Shown in pieces: positions 10,538 through 20,872 of a stretch of DNA of 64,000 nt; positions within the stretch are counted from its first letter, which is position 1, and the number at the start of each line of letters is the position of its first letter. This DNA is from Planctomycetia bacterium (GTDB taxonomy: Bacteria; Planctomycetota; Planctomycetia; Pirellulales; UBA1268), in assembly GCA_014192425.1 (NCBI GenBank), contig BJHK01000010.1, forward strand, positions 12,228-76,227, written 5' to 3'. The notes below the pieces were generated by a model. That model did no database searches and was not told the DNA's origin. It saw only the letters and a program-made list of their open reading frames with translations. The translations under genes and the position numbers were made by a program.

Positions 10538-11602
10538 ATGTCCAGCGCCAGCCCCGAGCAACTCGTCATCATCGGCAGCGGACCTGCCGGCTGGTCGGCC
10601 GCCACCTACGCCGCCCGGGCCCAGCTCCGGCCGCTCGTCTTCGAGGGGGAGATCAGCGAGAAGAACCGGATGGCCGGCACGCTCCCGCTCGGACAGCTGG
10701 CCCTGACCAGCGAGGTGGAGAACTACGCCGGCTTTCCCCACGGCGACCTCGGGGGCTTCCTCGATTCGGCGCTTCCCAAGGAGCGGCGTCAGATGATGGC
10801 CCCGCACGAGGGCAAAGGGGTCACCGGCCCCGAGCTCATGGAATTGATGCGGCAGCAGGCCGTCAACTTCGGCACGCGGATCGTCACCGACGACATCACG
10901 AAGGTCGATTTTTCCGCCCGGCCGTTTCGGCTCTATCCCGCCGCGGGTGGCGTCGTCGAGGCCCGCTGCGTCATCGTGGCCACCGGGGCCAGCGCCAACT
11001 GGCTCGGCCTGCCGAGCGAAGAGCGGTTCAAGAACCGGGGCGTGAGCGCCTGCGCCGTCTGCGATGGCGCCCTGCCGCGGTTCCGCAACCGGCCACTGGT
11101 GGTGGTTGGCGGTGGCGACTCGGCCGTCGAGGAGGCGACCTACCTGTCGAAGTTCGCCAGCCGCGTGCATCTCGTCCACCGGCGCGAGGCGCTGCGGGCC
11201 TCGAAGATCATGGCCCAGCGGGCCTTCGACAATCCGAAGATCGAGGTCCATTTCAACACGGCCCTCGCCGAGGTCCTCGGCGACGACCAGCAGGGCGTGA
11301 CCGGCGTCCGCCTCGCCGGCACCGGCACACCGGCCATGGAGAGCACGCTCGACGCCGCCGGCGTCTTCCTCGCCATCGGCCACACGCCCAACACCACCTT
11401 CCTCGCCGGGCAACTGGAGCTGACCCCGAAGAAGTACATCGTCTGGACGAGGCACTTCCGCACCGCGACGAGCGTGGATGGCGTGTTCGCGGCGGGAGAC
11501 GTGGCCGACGACTACTACCGGCAGGCGATCTCGGCCGCCGGCACGGGCTGCATGGCGGCACTGGACGCGGAACGCTGGCTGGCGCACGCCGCCGGGGGCT
11601 GA
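10538..11602 (+). CDS. trxB: thioredoxin-disulfide reductase-like flavoprotein
   Basis: FAD/NADPH pyridine nucleotide-disulfide oxidoreductase of 354 residues. FAD loop GSGPAG at 13–18, redox-active CAVC at 172–175, NADPH loop [12 protein letters not shown], and the C-terminal FAD motif VFAAGDV. Compared with E. coli TrxB it carries an insertion of roughly 25–30 residues at about 75–100 ([20 protein letters not shown]), so partner specificity may differ. ATG chosen after GAGGAGAG. Transcribed away from cstA and toward the next gene 46 bp on. Confidence 0.88.
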   Translation: MSSASPEQLVIIGSGPAGWSAATYAARAQLRPLVFEGEISEKNRMAGTLPLGQLALTSEVENYAGFPHGDLGGFLDSALPKERRQMMAPHEGKGVTGPELMELMRQQAVNFGTRIVTDDITKVDFSARPFRLYPAAGGVVEARCVIVATGASANWLGLPSEERFKNRGVSACAVCDGALPRFRNRPLVVVGGGDSAVEEATYLSKFASRVHLVHRREALRASKIMAQRAFDNPKIEVHFNTALAEVLGDDQQGVTGVRLAGTGTPAMESTLDAAGVFLAIGHTPNTTFLAGQLELTPKKYIVWTRHFRTATSVDGVFAAGDVADDYYRQAISAAGTGCMAALDAERWLAHAAGG

Positions 11603-11648
11603 TGTAGACTCCGAGGCCGCCTCCCGCCCCGCGTCCGCCGACGGCACC

Positions 11649-13883
11649 ATGTCGACCTCCCGCGACCGTGAACGCTGGCTGGTCCCCATTTTCGCGGTCA
11701 CGGTGTTCAGCAGCGCCTTCCTGCTCTTTCAGGTGCAGCCGCTGATCAGCAAGTTCATCCTCCCCTGGTTCGGCGGCAGTCCCGCCGTCTGGACGGCGGC
11801 GATGCTGTTCTTCCAGGCCGTCCTCTTCGGCGGCTACCTGTACGCCCACCTGACCACGTCGCGGCTCTCCGCCGCGGCGCAGTGGCAGGTTCACATCGCC
11901 CTGCTCGCCGTCGCCGCGGTGGCCGTGCTGGCGACGCGGATCGTGCCCCCGGCATGGCTGCGGCCGAGCGGAGCCGCGGACGAGTCGCCGTTGGCCAGGA
12001 TCTTCATCCTCCTCGGCGTCACGGTCGGGCTCCCCTACTTCGCGCTCTCCTCGACCGGGCCGCTCCTGCAGCGCTGGTTCTCGCAGGTCATCGTCGGCGG
12101 CTCCCCGTACCGCCTGTTCGCCCTCTCGAACCTGGGCTCGCTGCTGGCGCTCCTCTCCTACCCGCTGTGCATCGAGCCGCTGTGGGGCGGGAGGACGCAG
12201 GCGGCCGGGTGGTCGATCGGCTTCGTCGTGTTTGCGGTCTGCTGCGGCGTCTGCGTGAACGAGGTCCGCACCGCCCGGGCACTGGCGGCCGCCACGGACG
12301 CGGCCGCCCACGGGCCGGCCATGGCGGCCGGGCCGAGGCTGCGGGGAAACTGGCTGCGGGGGGCCTGGCTGCGGGGAAACTGGATCGCCCTGCCCGCGCT
12401 CGCCTCGGTGATGTTCCTCGCCGTCACCAACGAGGTCTGCCAGAACGTGGCCACCGTGCCCCTGCTCTGGATCGTGCCGTTGAGCCTGTACCTGCTCTCG
12501 TTCATCATCGCCTTCGATCACCCGCGCTGGTACTCGAGGCGCGGCTGCGCACTGGCAGCCGCCGTCACGCTCCTGTGCATGGCCGGCTACGATCCGATCA
12601 CGGCATGGATCGCGGAACGGTTCGGCAGTCGGGCCGAGGCGGTCTTCGACCACTGGTGGGTGGAGACGGTCGTGCACTTCGTCGGCCTGGCGCTGGTGCT
12701 CGTGATGTGCCACGGCGAACTGGCCCGCCTCAAGCCGGCGGCCGACCATCTCACCGCCTACTACCTGTCGATGTCGTTGGGGGGGGCGATCGGCGGTTTG
12801 CTCGTGAACCTCGTCGCCCCGCAGGTGTTCACCACGTTCCACGAGTTCCCCCTCGGCCTCGTGGCCGCGGCGCTGCTCGCGACGCAGGTGTTGGCGACCA
12901 GCGGATCCGGGGCCGGGCCGGGGGCAGGGGTCCAGGGTGCCGCGGCCGCCGGTCATGGGACGCCCCGCGCGTTGCGTGCGCTGGGTGTGATGTTCGGGCT
13001 GCTGGCGATCGTCGGCATCTGGAGGTGGCGTCTCGCTCCCGACGACGCCGGGGATGCCACGCTCCGCACCGTGCACCGCTCCCGCAACTTCTACGGCACG
13101 CTCAGCGTGGAGGAGCGGGACGCCGGCACGAACGACGCCAGGTTCACCTTCTACAGCGGCCACATCGTCCATGGCCGGCAGTTCGCCGGCGCCGACCGGC
13201 GGCACGAGCCCCTCACCTACTACGGCGCGGGCTCGGGCGTCCGCCTCGCGATCGAGCACGCGCAGTGGCAGTCCGGCCGCTGCCACATCGGCGTGGTGGG
13301 CCTCGGTGTCGGCACGCTGGCCACCTACGCCCGGCCGGGCGACCGGGTCCGGTTCTACGAGATCAACCCGCAGGTCGCCGAGGTCGCGCACAACACCGAC
13401 TGGTTCCGCTATCTCGCCGACTGCCAGGGGGACGTGGAGGTGGTGCTCGGCGATGCCCGGCTGCAACTGGAACGGGAGCTCGCCGCCGCCGGCCCGCACG
13501 GGTTCGACGTCCTCTGCCTCGACGCCTTTTCGGGAGACGCCATCCCCGCCCACCTGCTCACCGCCGAGGCGTTCGCGATCTACGATCGCCACCTCCGGCC
13601 GGGGGGCGTGCTGGCGGTGCACATCACCAACACCTATCTCGACCTGTATCCGGTCGTGCGTCGGCTGGCGGAGCACCAGGGCTTCCAGCACACGCGGATC
13701 TATCGGGCGGCGGTGCCGAACGCGAAGCTGTTCCGCAACTGCTACATGCTCCTGTCGAAGGACCGGGAGTTCATTCTTGCGACGCCTGAGGACATCGAGG
13801 CGATGCCGGCCCGGTTCCGCAAGCCGCGGGACGTGCCGCTGTGGACGGACGAGTACGGCAGTCTGCTGCCGCTGCTGCTTTGA
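11649..13883 (+). CDS. fused membrane / spermidine-synthase-like protein
   Basis: 744 residues. The N-terminal part (about 15–450) holds some ten transmembrane segments, beginning FAVTVFSSAFLLFQVQPLISK. The C-terminal part (about 500–744) is a spermidine-synthase/methyltransferase fold: GVVGLGVGTLATYA (cofactor loop), FYEINPQVAEVA, VVLGDARLQLE and CLDAFSGDAIPAHLLT. Such fusions are widespread in Proteobacteria and Planctomycetes; whether they make polyamines is not established. A linker at about residues 231–245 is three LRG(N/A)W pentapeptides encoded by a 15-bp tandem repeat. Start ATG is 46 bp after trxB, so cotranscription is likely. Confidence 0.85.
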   Translation: MSTSRDRERWLVPIFAVTVFSSAFLLFQVQPLISKFILPWFGGSPAVWTAAMLFFQAVLFGGYLYAHLTTSRLSAAAQWQVHIALLAVAAVAVLATRIVPPAWLRPSGAADESPLARIFILLGVTVGLPYFALSSTGPLLQRWFSQVIVGGSPYRLFALSNLGSLLALLSYPLCIEPLWGGRTQAAGWSIGFVVFAVCCGVCVNEVRTARALAAATDAAAHGPAMAAGPRLRGNWLRGAWLRGNWIALPALASVMFLAVTNEVCQNVATVPLLWIVPLSLYLLSFIIAFDHPRWYSRRGCALAAAVTLLCMAGYDPITAWIAERFGSRAEAVFDHWWVETVVHFVGLALVLVMCHGELARLKPAADHLTAYYLSMSLGGAIGGLLVNLVAPQVFTTFHEFPLGLVAAALLATQVLATSGSGAGPGAGVQGAAAAGHGTPRALRALGVMFGLLAIVGIWRWRLAPDDAGDATLRTVHRSRNFYGTLSVEERDAGTNDARFTFYSGHIVHGRQFAGADRRHEPLTYYGAGSGVRLAIEHAQWQSGRCHIGVVGLGVGTLATYARPGDRVRFYEINPQVAEVAHNTDWFRYLADCQGDVEVVLGDARLQLERELAAAGPHGFDVLCLDAFSGDAIPAHLLTAEAFAIYDRHLRPGGVLAVHITNTYLDLYPVVRRLAEHQGFQHTRIYRAAVPNAKLFRNCYMLLSKDREFILATPEDIEAMPARFRKPRDVPLWTDEYGSLLPLLL
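12339..12383. repeat. 15-bp tandem repeat (three units) in the membrane/spermidine-synthase gene
   Basis: CTGCGGGGAAACTGG, CTGCGGGGGGCCTGG and CTGCGGGGAAACTGG in tandem, codon-aligned, giving LRGNW-LRGAW-LRGNW in a loop before a transmembrane segment. Confidence 0.9.
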
Positions 13884-13899
13884 AGGAAGGGTAACTCAT

Positions 13900-15033
13900 A
13901 TGTGGCGAGCGATCGTCGCGGGTGCCGGGCGCACGCATGTTCGGACCAGGCGCTGGGCCGTGGCCGTGATCGCCTGGTCGATGACGACGCTGGTCGCTGG
14001 TGCCGAGCCGATCGATCGGCGGACGCTCGACGAATGGTCGGCTCCCTATCGCGGCTGGCACTACCATGCCGAGCCCGTCATTCCTGCGGACTTGAAGATT
14101 CCGGGCAGCGAGACGTTCCGGAACTTCGACGTCCCGACCGTCTACCGGATCCCCGGGCAGGAAGGGACGTGGTACCTGAGCTTCATCGGCTTCGACGGCC
14201 GGGGCTACAACAGCTTCGTCTGCGAGAGCACGAACCTCGTCGACTGGAGCCGGCCGCGGCTGGCGATGGGGTTCGGCCGGCAGGGGGAGTTCGACTTCGG
14301 TGGCTGCGTGGTGGGGGGCTACCTCTACGAGTCGTACGACATCAAGTCGCCGCGGCTGCTCAAGAAGCGCGACGGAAAGTACTGGACCCTGTACGGCTCC
14401 TACCCCAGGCAGGGTGGCTACGAACTCGAGCCCGGCTACGAGGGGCTCGCCAGCAGTGACGACGGGCTGACGTGGACGCGGGCCAAGGCGACACCGGTCC
14501 TCTCGGTGCACGACGCGGACTGCGGAGCGTGGGAGACCGCCTGCATCTACCAGCCTTGGCTCGTCGAGCACGACGGCACGTTTTTCGATTTCTACAACGC
14601 CAAGGGGAAGGGGCGAGCGGTCGAGCAGGTCGGCGGCGCCACCTCGGCCGACCTGCTGACCTGGAAGCGATATCCTCACAACCCGGTCGTGGCCGTGTCG
14701 CCGGGCCAGTATGACGAGCAACTCTGCGCCGACCCCAAGGTGTTTCGCGACGGCGATCACTGGGTGATGTTCTACTTCGGCGTCGGCCGGGGCGGGGCCC
14801 ACATCATGGTCGCTTTTTCCCGCGATCTCCGCCACTGGACGCCGCACCCCGAACCGCTCTACAAGGCCGGGGGGCATCCGCAGGGTCTGGATCGGCAGTA
14901 CGCTCACAAGATCGCGCTGGTCTACGACGCGCCGCGTGACACCTTCTTCATGTACTACTGCGCCGTCGGCACCCGGGGCCGCTGCATCGGGCTGCTTACC
15001 AGCCGGCCCCTGGAAGCAGCGCCGAAACGCTGA
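13900..15033 (+). CDS. secreted GH43/beta-propeller glycosidase-like protein
   Basis: 377 residues with an N-terminal signal peptide (basic start, hydrophobic core AVAVIAWSMTTLVAGA, cleavage near A35). The rest is rich in Trp/Tyr/Asp in the repeating pattern of five-bladed propeller glycosidases: YRIPGQEGTWYLSFIGFDG, ESTNLVDWSRPR, GLASSDDGLTWTRA, TSADLLTWKRYP and ADPKVFRDGDHWVMFYFG. This resembles the GH43/GH32-like predicted-glycosidase groups. The substrate is unknown; catalytic acids were not assigned with confidence. AAGGAAGGG precedes the ATG; the start is 16 bp after the previous stop. Confidence 0.75.
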   Translation: MWRAIVAGAGRTHVRTRRWAVAVIAWSMTTLVAGAEPIDRRTLDEWSAPYRGWHYHAEPVIPADLKIPGSETFRNFDVPTVYRIPGQEGTWYLSFIGFDGRGYNSFVCESTNLVDWSRPRLAMGFGRQGEFDFGGCVVGGYLYESYDIKSPRLLKKRDGKYWTLYGSYPRQGGYELEPGYEGLASSDDGLTWTRAKATPVLSVHDADCGAWETACIYQPWLVEHDGTFFDFYNAKGKGRAVEQVGGATSADLLTWKRYPHNPVVAVSPGQYDEQLCADPKVFRDGDHWVMFYFGVGRGGAHIMVAFSRDLRHWTPHPEPLYKAGGHPQGLDRQYAHKIALVYDAPRDTFFMYYCAVGTRGRCIGLLTSRPLEAAPKR

Positions 15034-15093
15034 GGCCATACGAATTGCACTTGATTCCCGCGCACGAGACGATCGTGCCGAACCAGTGGATCA

Positions 15094-15233
15094 GGACGGG
15101 GTTGCCCATGCCCCAGGAGCCGGCGTGAGCTGCCAAGCGCAGGCAGGATGTCGGAGCGCAGGCAGGTTCGAGTGAGTGCAGGCCCGGAGGGCCGAAGCGA
15201 ACGTCCGGCGATGGGGCGTGGGCAACCCCGTCC
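15094..15233. mobile_element. 140-bp MITE-like element, copy 1
   Basis: Bounded by 22-bp terminal inverted repeats (15094–15115 and 15212–15233, core GGACGGGGTTGCCCA) with one mismatch. Its reverse complement matches the 31173–31312 copy over the full 140 bp without gaps, about 86% identical by hand count. Homology continues about 15 bp past the right end (to 15248). It has no credible gene. Together with the hairpins after it, it fills the 330-bp gap between the GH43-like gene and the Cys-rich gene. Confidence 0.8.
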
Positions 15234-15286
15234 AGCGAACCAAACAAGGGTCTGGCGTGAGTCATTGAGGTCTATCACGGCCGAAC

Positions 15287-15322
15287 GTTGCTCTGGGCAC
15301 GCCACAGCGTGCCCAGAGCAAC
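15287..15322. terminator. perfect 15-bp hairpin, probable bidirectional terminator
   Basis: Arms GTTGCTCTGGGCACG and CGTGCCCAGAGCAAC are perfectly complementary around a 6-base loop. It lies between two convergent genes. No T tract follows, so termination is inferred only from position and stem strength. Confidence 0.55.
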
Positions 15323-15323
15323 T

Positions 15324-15358
15324 CAAGCCCGCAGGGGCCATGGATGGCCCTGCGGGCT
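15324..15358 (-). terminator. hairpin after the Cys-rich gene
   Basis: AGCCCGCAGG…CCTGCGGGCT form a stem of about 13 bp with a one-base bulge, loop ATGGAT, 5 bp beyond the stop codon of the minus-strand Cys-rich gene. No strong T run. Confidence 0.55.
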
Positions 15359-15363
15359 CGAAA

Positions 15364-15891
15364 TCAGCAGCCGACGTACGTCACGCAGATGTCGCCGCAC
15401 TTCTTGAAGCGGACGACCACCGACACGCCGCAGGCGTAGTCGTAGCGAACCTGGCCGCAGCCGAAGAGCGTGCACCGCGACGACTCGCACGGGCATCCCT
15501 GGCAGCAGGCCGGCAGGCAGACCGGCACGACCACCGCGCGGCAGGTCTCCGGGCTGACCGGATTGAGCGCCGTCTCGTAGGTCGGCTCGGGGCAGCAGCC
15601 ATGGCCGTGACGATGCCGATGGGCGTGCTTGTGCCGGTAGCGGATGCAGGGATTCGTCGGGCAGACGGTCTCCGCCCCGCAGCCGGGCTCGAACCCACAC
15701 GACGGATCGGCGGCACAACCCGGCTCGGTGGCACAGGCGGGGGCGAACGCCGAGCAACCGGGCTCGACTTCCGCACAGCCGGCGGCGATCCGATGACGAT
15801 GGCCGAAACCAGCCTGGGCGAACGTGGCGGCGACGAGCGTCAGCGCCGTCGCAACGAGCGACAGCATCAACAGACGGGCAAACCTGGCCAT
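15364..15891 (-). CDS. secreted cysteine- and histidine-rich protein, unknown function
   Basis: 175 residues. An N-terminal signal peptide (MARFARLLMLSLVATALTLV, cleavage near AQA) is followed by a chain with more than 20 cysteines spaced as in disulfide-rich or metal-binding proteins, and a His/Arg block (RYRHKHAHRHRHGHG) at about 95–110. No known domain is recognised. GGAGG lies 11 bp before the chosen ATG; the frame is open 29 codons further upstream without a signal peptide. Export plus Cys/His content suggests metal binding or cross-linking in the cell envelope, but this is only inference. Confidence 0.7.
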   Translation of the reverse strand: MARFARLLMLSLVATALTLVAATFAQAGFGHRHRIAAGCAEVEPGCSAFAPACATEPGCAADPSCGFEPGCGAETVCPTNPCIRYRHKHAHRHRHGHGCCPEPTYETALNPVSPETCRAVVVPVCLPACCQGCPCESSRCTLFGCGQVRYDYACGVSVVVRFKKCGDICVTYVGC

Positions 15892-16060
15892 GGAGCGAAC
15901 CTCCGGGACGAGAAGGCGGAGACTGGGGACCGACCGCCAGCGGCCGTCGGTGGAGCCGGGATGCAGCCACGTCTCCAACCCAACTCTGGCACGCCCCGGC
16001 GGTTTGTCAAAAAACCCCTTCCGCAGGCCACAGGAACTGGAAATCCGCCTGCGGCGGCGC

Positions 16061-17206
<1,146 letters not shown>

Positions 17207-17452
17207 GCATCACCCTCCACCGGCGCGGAACCAGCCGCGCGGCACGACGATCGTAGCGGAAAATCAGCCCGGCGAAAGTCGCCGCCCGGCCGCCGCGGGA
17301 AGCCGCGTCAGGTGCTGGCGACATCCGCCGCCGCGGGCACACCGCGCGAGCATCTCCTCGACGCTCGTCTCGTGTCGGTCGAGGCCGAATTTTTTGGCAT
17401 CGGGTCGCGATGGATTCGGGGCACGCCACCGGCGGCCGCTGGACGGAAGATG

Positions 17453-18901
17453 TCAGGGGGCGGCCGTCGGGGCCGCCGTCACGAGCACGTCGTCCGGATC
17501 CTCGACCAGCACCAGCCCCCGAAACCGGACCTCCTGGGGCACCGAATTCGAATGGAGTTGAAGACCGATCGGGCCGCGTTCGCAGAGTTCGGGCTTCGGA
17601 TCGGTCCAGTCGAGCACGTCGCGGCCGTTGACGGCGAAGCGGATCCGGTTGCCGATGGCGAGGATCTCCATCTGGTTCCAGTCGTGCTGCCGGCCGGCGG
17701 CCTTGGCCTTGCCCGCCTGGTCGGTGCTGAGCCCGTTGCGGCGATAGAGGTCGTAGAGCCCCCAGCCCGACGGAAACATGACGAGGTGCCCCTGGTAGCT
17801 CGAGTCCTCGCCGCCGGTGGCGTACTTCTTCCCCCAGATGGCGACGCCCGAGTGCATCTCCGACGTCGCCAACTTGCCCTCGAAGAGGAGGCGGAAGTTG
17901 CGGTAGGTCTTCTTCGTCAGCAGGTAGGTGCTCACCTTCGGGGCATTCTCCTTGGTGTTCCTGGCGACGATCTCGCCATCGGCGATCGACCAGTAGGGAT
18001 CGACGTGCCCCTCCCAGCCGTCGAAGTCGCGGCCGTTGAACAGCCGCACCGCCCGCCCCTGCTCGGCGGCGGGCAGCTTCACCGACGCCGCCCAGCCGCC
18101 GGCCGCGGCCGCCTCGCCGGGCGTGAGTGCCAGGCCCGCGGCCGGCCGGCCGTCGTCCCCGAGCTTGCCCGCCGCCCAGAGCGTGCCCCGGGTGACGAGG
18201 TCGAGGAACTCCGGCAATTCCACTGTGTGGTTGTAGTGGCCGATCGTGGTCGCGAAGACGCGGGCCTTCTCGTACTGATTCACCCAGATCACGGGCTGCA
18301 TCGCCTGCCGCTCCTGGCTCATCCCCTCGGCGAGCGCGGTGGCCGTCGGCCAGAGCTTGTCGACGTAATACAGCTCCTCCTGGGGCAGCTGCCACTCCTT
18401 CGGCAGGCCGCGCATCACGGGATGGTCGACGATCGTCTTGGCGACGTACGGGTAGTGCTTGCCGTGGCCGGGTGACGTGACGCCGATCAACTTCCGCCAG
18501 TCGTCGACGTCGGTCTTGCGGAACGTGTGCATGGCGCAGTGCATCATCACGGCCGGTGTCCCCTTGGCGTGCTCGGCGACGATCGACCTTATGAATTCGG
18601 GATCCTTCTGGTCGCCGAAGCACTCGTTGTGGAACACCACGTCGTAGCCCTTCGACCAGTCGGGCTTGGTGTACACGGACACCTTGTGGTCCTTGCCGTC
18701 GCCCCCCTCGTGGATCACCGTCACATTGATCCTGGCCCGCGATTCCAGCCCGTGGGAGATGATCTTCTTCTGCGCCTCGTAGTCGTGGCAGCAGCCGCCG
18801 GTGATGTACAGCACCTCGAGCGGCTTGGCAGGCTCCGCTGCCGCGGCGAATCCGCCAGCCAGAACCGCGATCAGGCACAGTGCCGAGACGATCACGCGCA
18901 T
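17453..18901 (-). CDS. secreted ThuA–DUF1080 (3-keto-disaccharide hydrolase) fusion
   Basis: 482 residues. Signal peptide at 1–22 (LCLIAVLAGGFAAAA). ThuA-like glutamine-amidotransferase-fold domain at about 25–260 (VLYITGGCCHDYEAQKK, TPAVMMHCAMHTFR, VFATTIGHYNHT). Then DUF1080 at about 285–475 (VRLFNGRDFDGWEGH, YRNFRLLFEGKL, SGVAIWGKKY, RFAVNGRDVLDWTDP, GPIGLQLHSN). These families abound in planctomycetes and are linked to sugar oxidation/cleavage pathways; the fusion suggests action on one substrate in the periplasm. The exact reaction is not known. Confidence 0.88.
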   Translation of the reverse strand: MRVIVSALCLIAVLAGGFAAAAEPAKPLEVLYITGGCCHDYEAQKKIISHGLESRARINVTVIHEGGDGKDHKVSVYTKPDWSKGYDVVFHNECFGDQKDPEFIRSIVAEHAKGTPAVMMHCAMHTFRKTDVDDWRKLIGVTSPGHGKHYPYVAKTIVDHPVMRGLPKEWQLPQEELYYVDKLWPTATALAEGMSQERQAMQPVIWVNQYEKARVFATTIGHYNHTVELPEFLDLVTRGTLWAAGKLGDDGRPAAGLALTPGEAAAAGGWAASVKLPAAEQGRAVRLFNGRDFDGWEGHVDPYWSIADGEIVARNTKENAPKVSTYLLTKKTYRNFRLLFEGKLATSEMHSGVAIWGKKYATGGEDSSYQGHLVMFPSGWGLYDLYRRNGLSTDQAGKAKAAGRQHDWNQMEILAIGNRIRFAVNGRDVLDWTDPKPELCERGPIGLQLHSNSVPQEVRFRGLVLVEDPDDVLVTAAPTAAP

Positions 18902-18957
18902 GGAAACCTCCCTCGTTCGTGGTCCAGACAGGGTACCAGATCGCCCTCGGTTGCTGC

Positions 18958-18987
18958 TCAGCCCGGCTCAGCCCGGCTCAGCCCGGT
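18958..18987. repeat. 10-bp tandem repeat at the mutY 3' end
   Basis: Three consecutive copies of TCAGCCCGGC-type decamers overlap the last codons and stop region of mutY. In-phase stop codons fall inside the repeat. Confidence 0.7.
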
Positions 18988-20120
18988 GCGGTCGCGGCGC
19001 CGGCCGCCAGCCGCGCGATTCGCCGTGCCGGTGCGGTCATTGCCAGCCGGGCCAGTTGACCAGGCGTCACCCAGCGCCGGTCGGCGGCCCGGCGGCCCGC
19101 CCGCCCGGCGGCACAGGTGACGACGTCGAGTTCGATCCGATGGTGCGTGACCGAGTGCGTGATGGTGCCGAGCCGCATTATCCGGCCGCACTCCAGTGCG
19201 GCCAGGCCCGGCGCGGCGGCGATGCCGCGTTGGGCCCGCGCAGCGTTGCCGGGCAGGCGGGGAAAGTCCCACAGCCCGCTCCACCACTCGTCGGCCCCCC
19301 GGCGCACGACGAGGAGCCGCCCGGCGCGGCGCGCGACGACCGCCGTCTCGCGCAGCTGCCTGACCGGCCGGCGCAACGCCGGCGCGGGAATCCGGTCCAC
19401 GGTCCGCTCGCGCCGCGCGGTGCACAGGTCGGCGAGCGGGCAGCCAGCGCACAACGGCCGGTCGGGCGCGCAGACGAGCGCGCCGAGGTCCATCAGGGCC
19501 TGGTTGAACCTGCCCGGCGCGACGCGGGGAACGAGGGCGGCGGCGACCCGCCAGATCGGCTCGTCCCCCGCCGTGTTACCGAGCGGCGCCGCGTGGCCGA
19601 CGAGGCGGGCGAGGACGCGCCGCGAGTTGGCCTCCACGATCGGCTCCGGCTCGTCGAACGCGATCGAGGCAATCGCTGCGGCCGTGTAGCGGCCGATGCC
19701 GGGCAGCCCGCGCAGGTCGGCTGCCGTGCGCGGAAACTCCCCGCCGTGGTCGGCGACGATCTCCTGCGCGGCCGCATGCAGCTGCCGCGCCCGCCGATAG
19801 TAGCCGAGCCCCTCCCAGAGGCACAGCACCTCCGTCTCGCGGGCCGCCGCCAGCGCCGCGACGGTCGGCAGCCGGTCGATGAACCGCGTGTAAAAGTCCC
19901 GCACCCGCTCCACCTGGGTCTGCTGCAGCATCACCTCGCTGACCCAGATCCGATAGGGATCACGCGACCGGCGCCAGGGGAGGTCGCGACCTGCCCGGGC
20001 ATACCAGGCGAGCAGGGCCCGGGCCACGCTCGCGGCGTCCGGCAGTCCGGCACCATCGTCGGCGGCAGCCCGTTTTCGGCGCCGCCCCGCGACGCCCGTT
20101 CGATCCCCTTGCAAACGCAT
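18978..20120 (-). CDS. mutY: A/G-specific adenine DNA glycosylase
   Basis: Removes adenine mispaired with 8-oxoguanine. 380 residues. The HhH-GPD domain starts LLAWYARAGRDLPWR; PYRIWVSEVMLQQTQVERV, the hairpin LPGIGRYTAAAIASIAF and catalytic Asp region follow. The [4Fe-4S] ligands are in CAPDRPLCAGCPLADLC. The C-terminal NUDIX-like 8-oxoG recognition domain carries ADEWWSGLWDFPRLPG. The ATG at 20120 was chosen; an upstream ATG at 20183 would overlap the divergent gene and add non-conserved residues. Confidence 0.94.
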   Translation of the reverse strand: MRLQGDRTGVAGRRRKRAAADDGAGLPDAASVARALLAWYARAGRDLPWRRSRDPYRIWVSEVMLQQTQVERVRDFYTRFIDRLPTVAALAAARETEVLCLWEGLGYYRRARQLHAAAQEIVADHGGEFPRTAADLRGLPGIGRYTAAAIASIAFDEPEPIVEANSRRVLARLVGHAAPLGNTAGDEPIWRVAAALVPRVAPGRFNQALMDLGALVCAPDRPLCAGCPLADLCTARRERTVDRIPAPALRRPVRQLRETAVVARRAGRLLVVRRGADEWWSGLWDFPRLPGNAARAQRGIAAAPGLAALECGRIMRLGTITHSVTHHRIELDVVTCAAGRAGRRAADRRWVTPGQLARLAMTAPARRIARLAAGAATAPG

Positions 20121-20172
20121 TTTCGGTCGGGTCCAAACAGGGAGTTGACCGCGATCATACCGGCTTTCGTGC

Positions 20173-20745
20173 ATGACTCCCACAGATCAGCCATCCGCCG
20201 GCGGCCCCGACCCGCGGCCGCGGCGCCGCGGCCGTCGTTCCGGCCCGCGCGGCATGGGAAGCATCACGGTGGCCCGCCGCGACGCCCCTGGCGGCGCGGT
20301 CTGGGAAATCGTCCAGCCGCGGTGCGCTCGCCAGCGGCACGAGGACATCGAGGAGGTCGAGGCGATGGTGGAGGGGGGCGAGACCGACATCGCCCGCGAC
20401 GAGCTCGTCTGGCTGCTCAGCGAGTGCCCCGATTTTCTCGACGCCCATGTGCAGCTCGGCCTGATCGCGCTGGAGGAAGACGATCCGCGGCTCGCCCGCG
20501 GCCACTTCGGCCGCGCCTACGAGCTCTGCCTGCGGGCGATCGAGGCCGCGGGCGTCGCCGGTCCGTTGCCCTACGCGCTCCCCGGCAACCAGCCGTTTCA
20601 CCAGGCGGCCAAGGGGCTCGCGCACTGCCTCATGGAGACGGGCCGGCCGCGGACCGCCGCGGAGGTCGGTCGCCGCATGCTCGCCCTGGACCCCGCCGAC
20701 GCGCTCGGGCTGGCCCGCATCGTCGGCCCCAAAGGACAGGCATAG
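20173..20745 (+). CDS. TPR-like protein of unknown role
   Basis: 190 residues. A basic, Pro/Arg-rich N-terminus is followed from about residue 55 by alpha-helical repeats resembling tetratricopeptide units: TDIARDELVWLLSECPDFLDAHVQLGLIAL, PRLARGHFGRAYELCL and RPRTAAEVGRRMLALDPADALG. No enzyme motif or signal peptide. Such proteins usually mediate protein contacts. Divergent from mutY with a 52-bp gap. No strong ribosome-binding site was seen, so the ATG at 20254 is an alternative start. Confidence 0.7.
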   Translation: MTPTDQPSAGGPDPRPRRRGRRSGPRGMGSITVARRDAPGGAVWEIVQPRCARQRHEDIEEVEAMVEGGETDIARDELVWLLSECPDFLDAHVQLGLIALEEDDPRLARGHFGRAYELCLRAIEAAGVAGPLPYALPGNQPFHQAAKGLAHCLMETGRPRTAAEVGRRMLALDPADALGLARIVGPKGQA

Positions 20746-20872
20746 CCCGGGGTCGGGGCGGGGGCGCTCGTCCGCAGACGCCGACTCCCGAGGCACGGCC
20801 ATGCCCTCCTGCGCGCGGTATCATGTCGCGCATCCGATTCGCTCCTTCGCTCCTCCCTGAGAGGCCACGACC

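Noticed and set aside
8175-10706. 843-codon open frame opposite cstA and 971-codon frame opposite pcrA (26468–29383)
   Set aside because: Low-complexity Arg/Gly/Pro-rich translations without start signals or family similarity; shadows of GC-rich genes.
14955-15345. Small reading frames across 15034–15345 and the similar frames at 31012–31372
   Set aside because: Their similarity comes from the repeated 140-bp element present in both places; no consistent start or coding bias.
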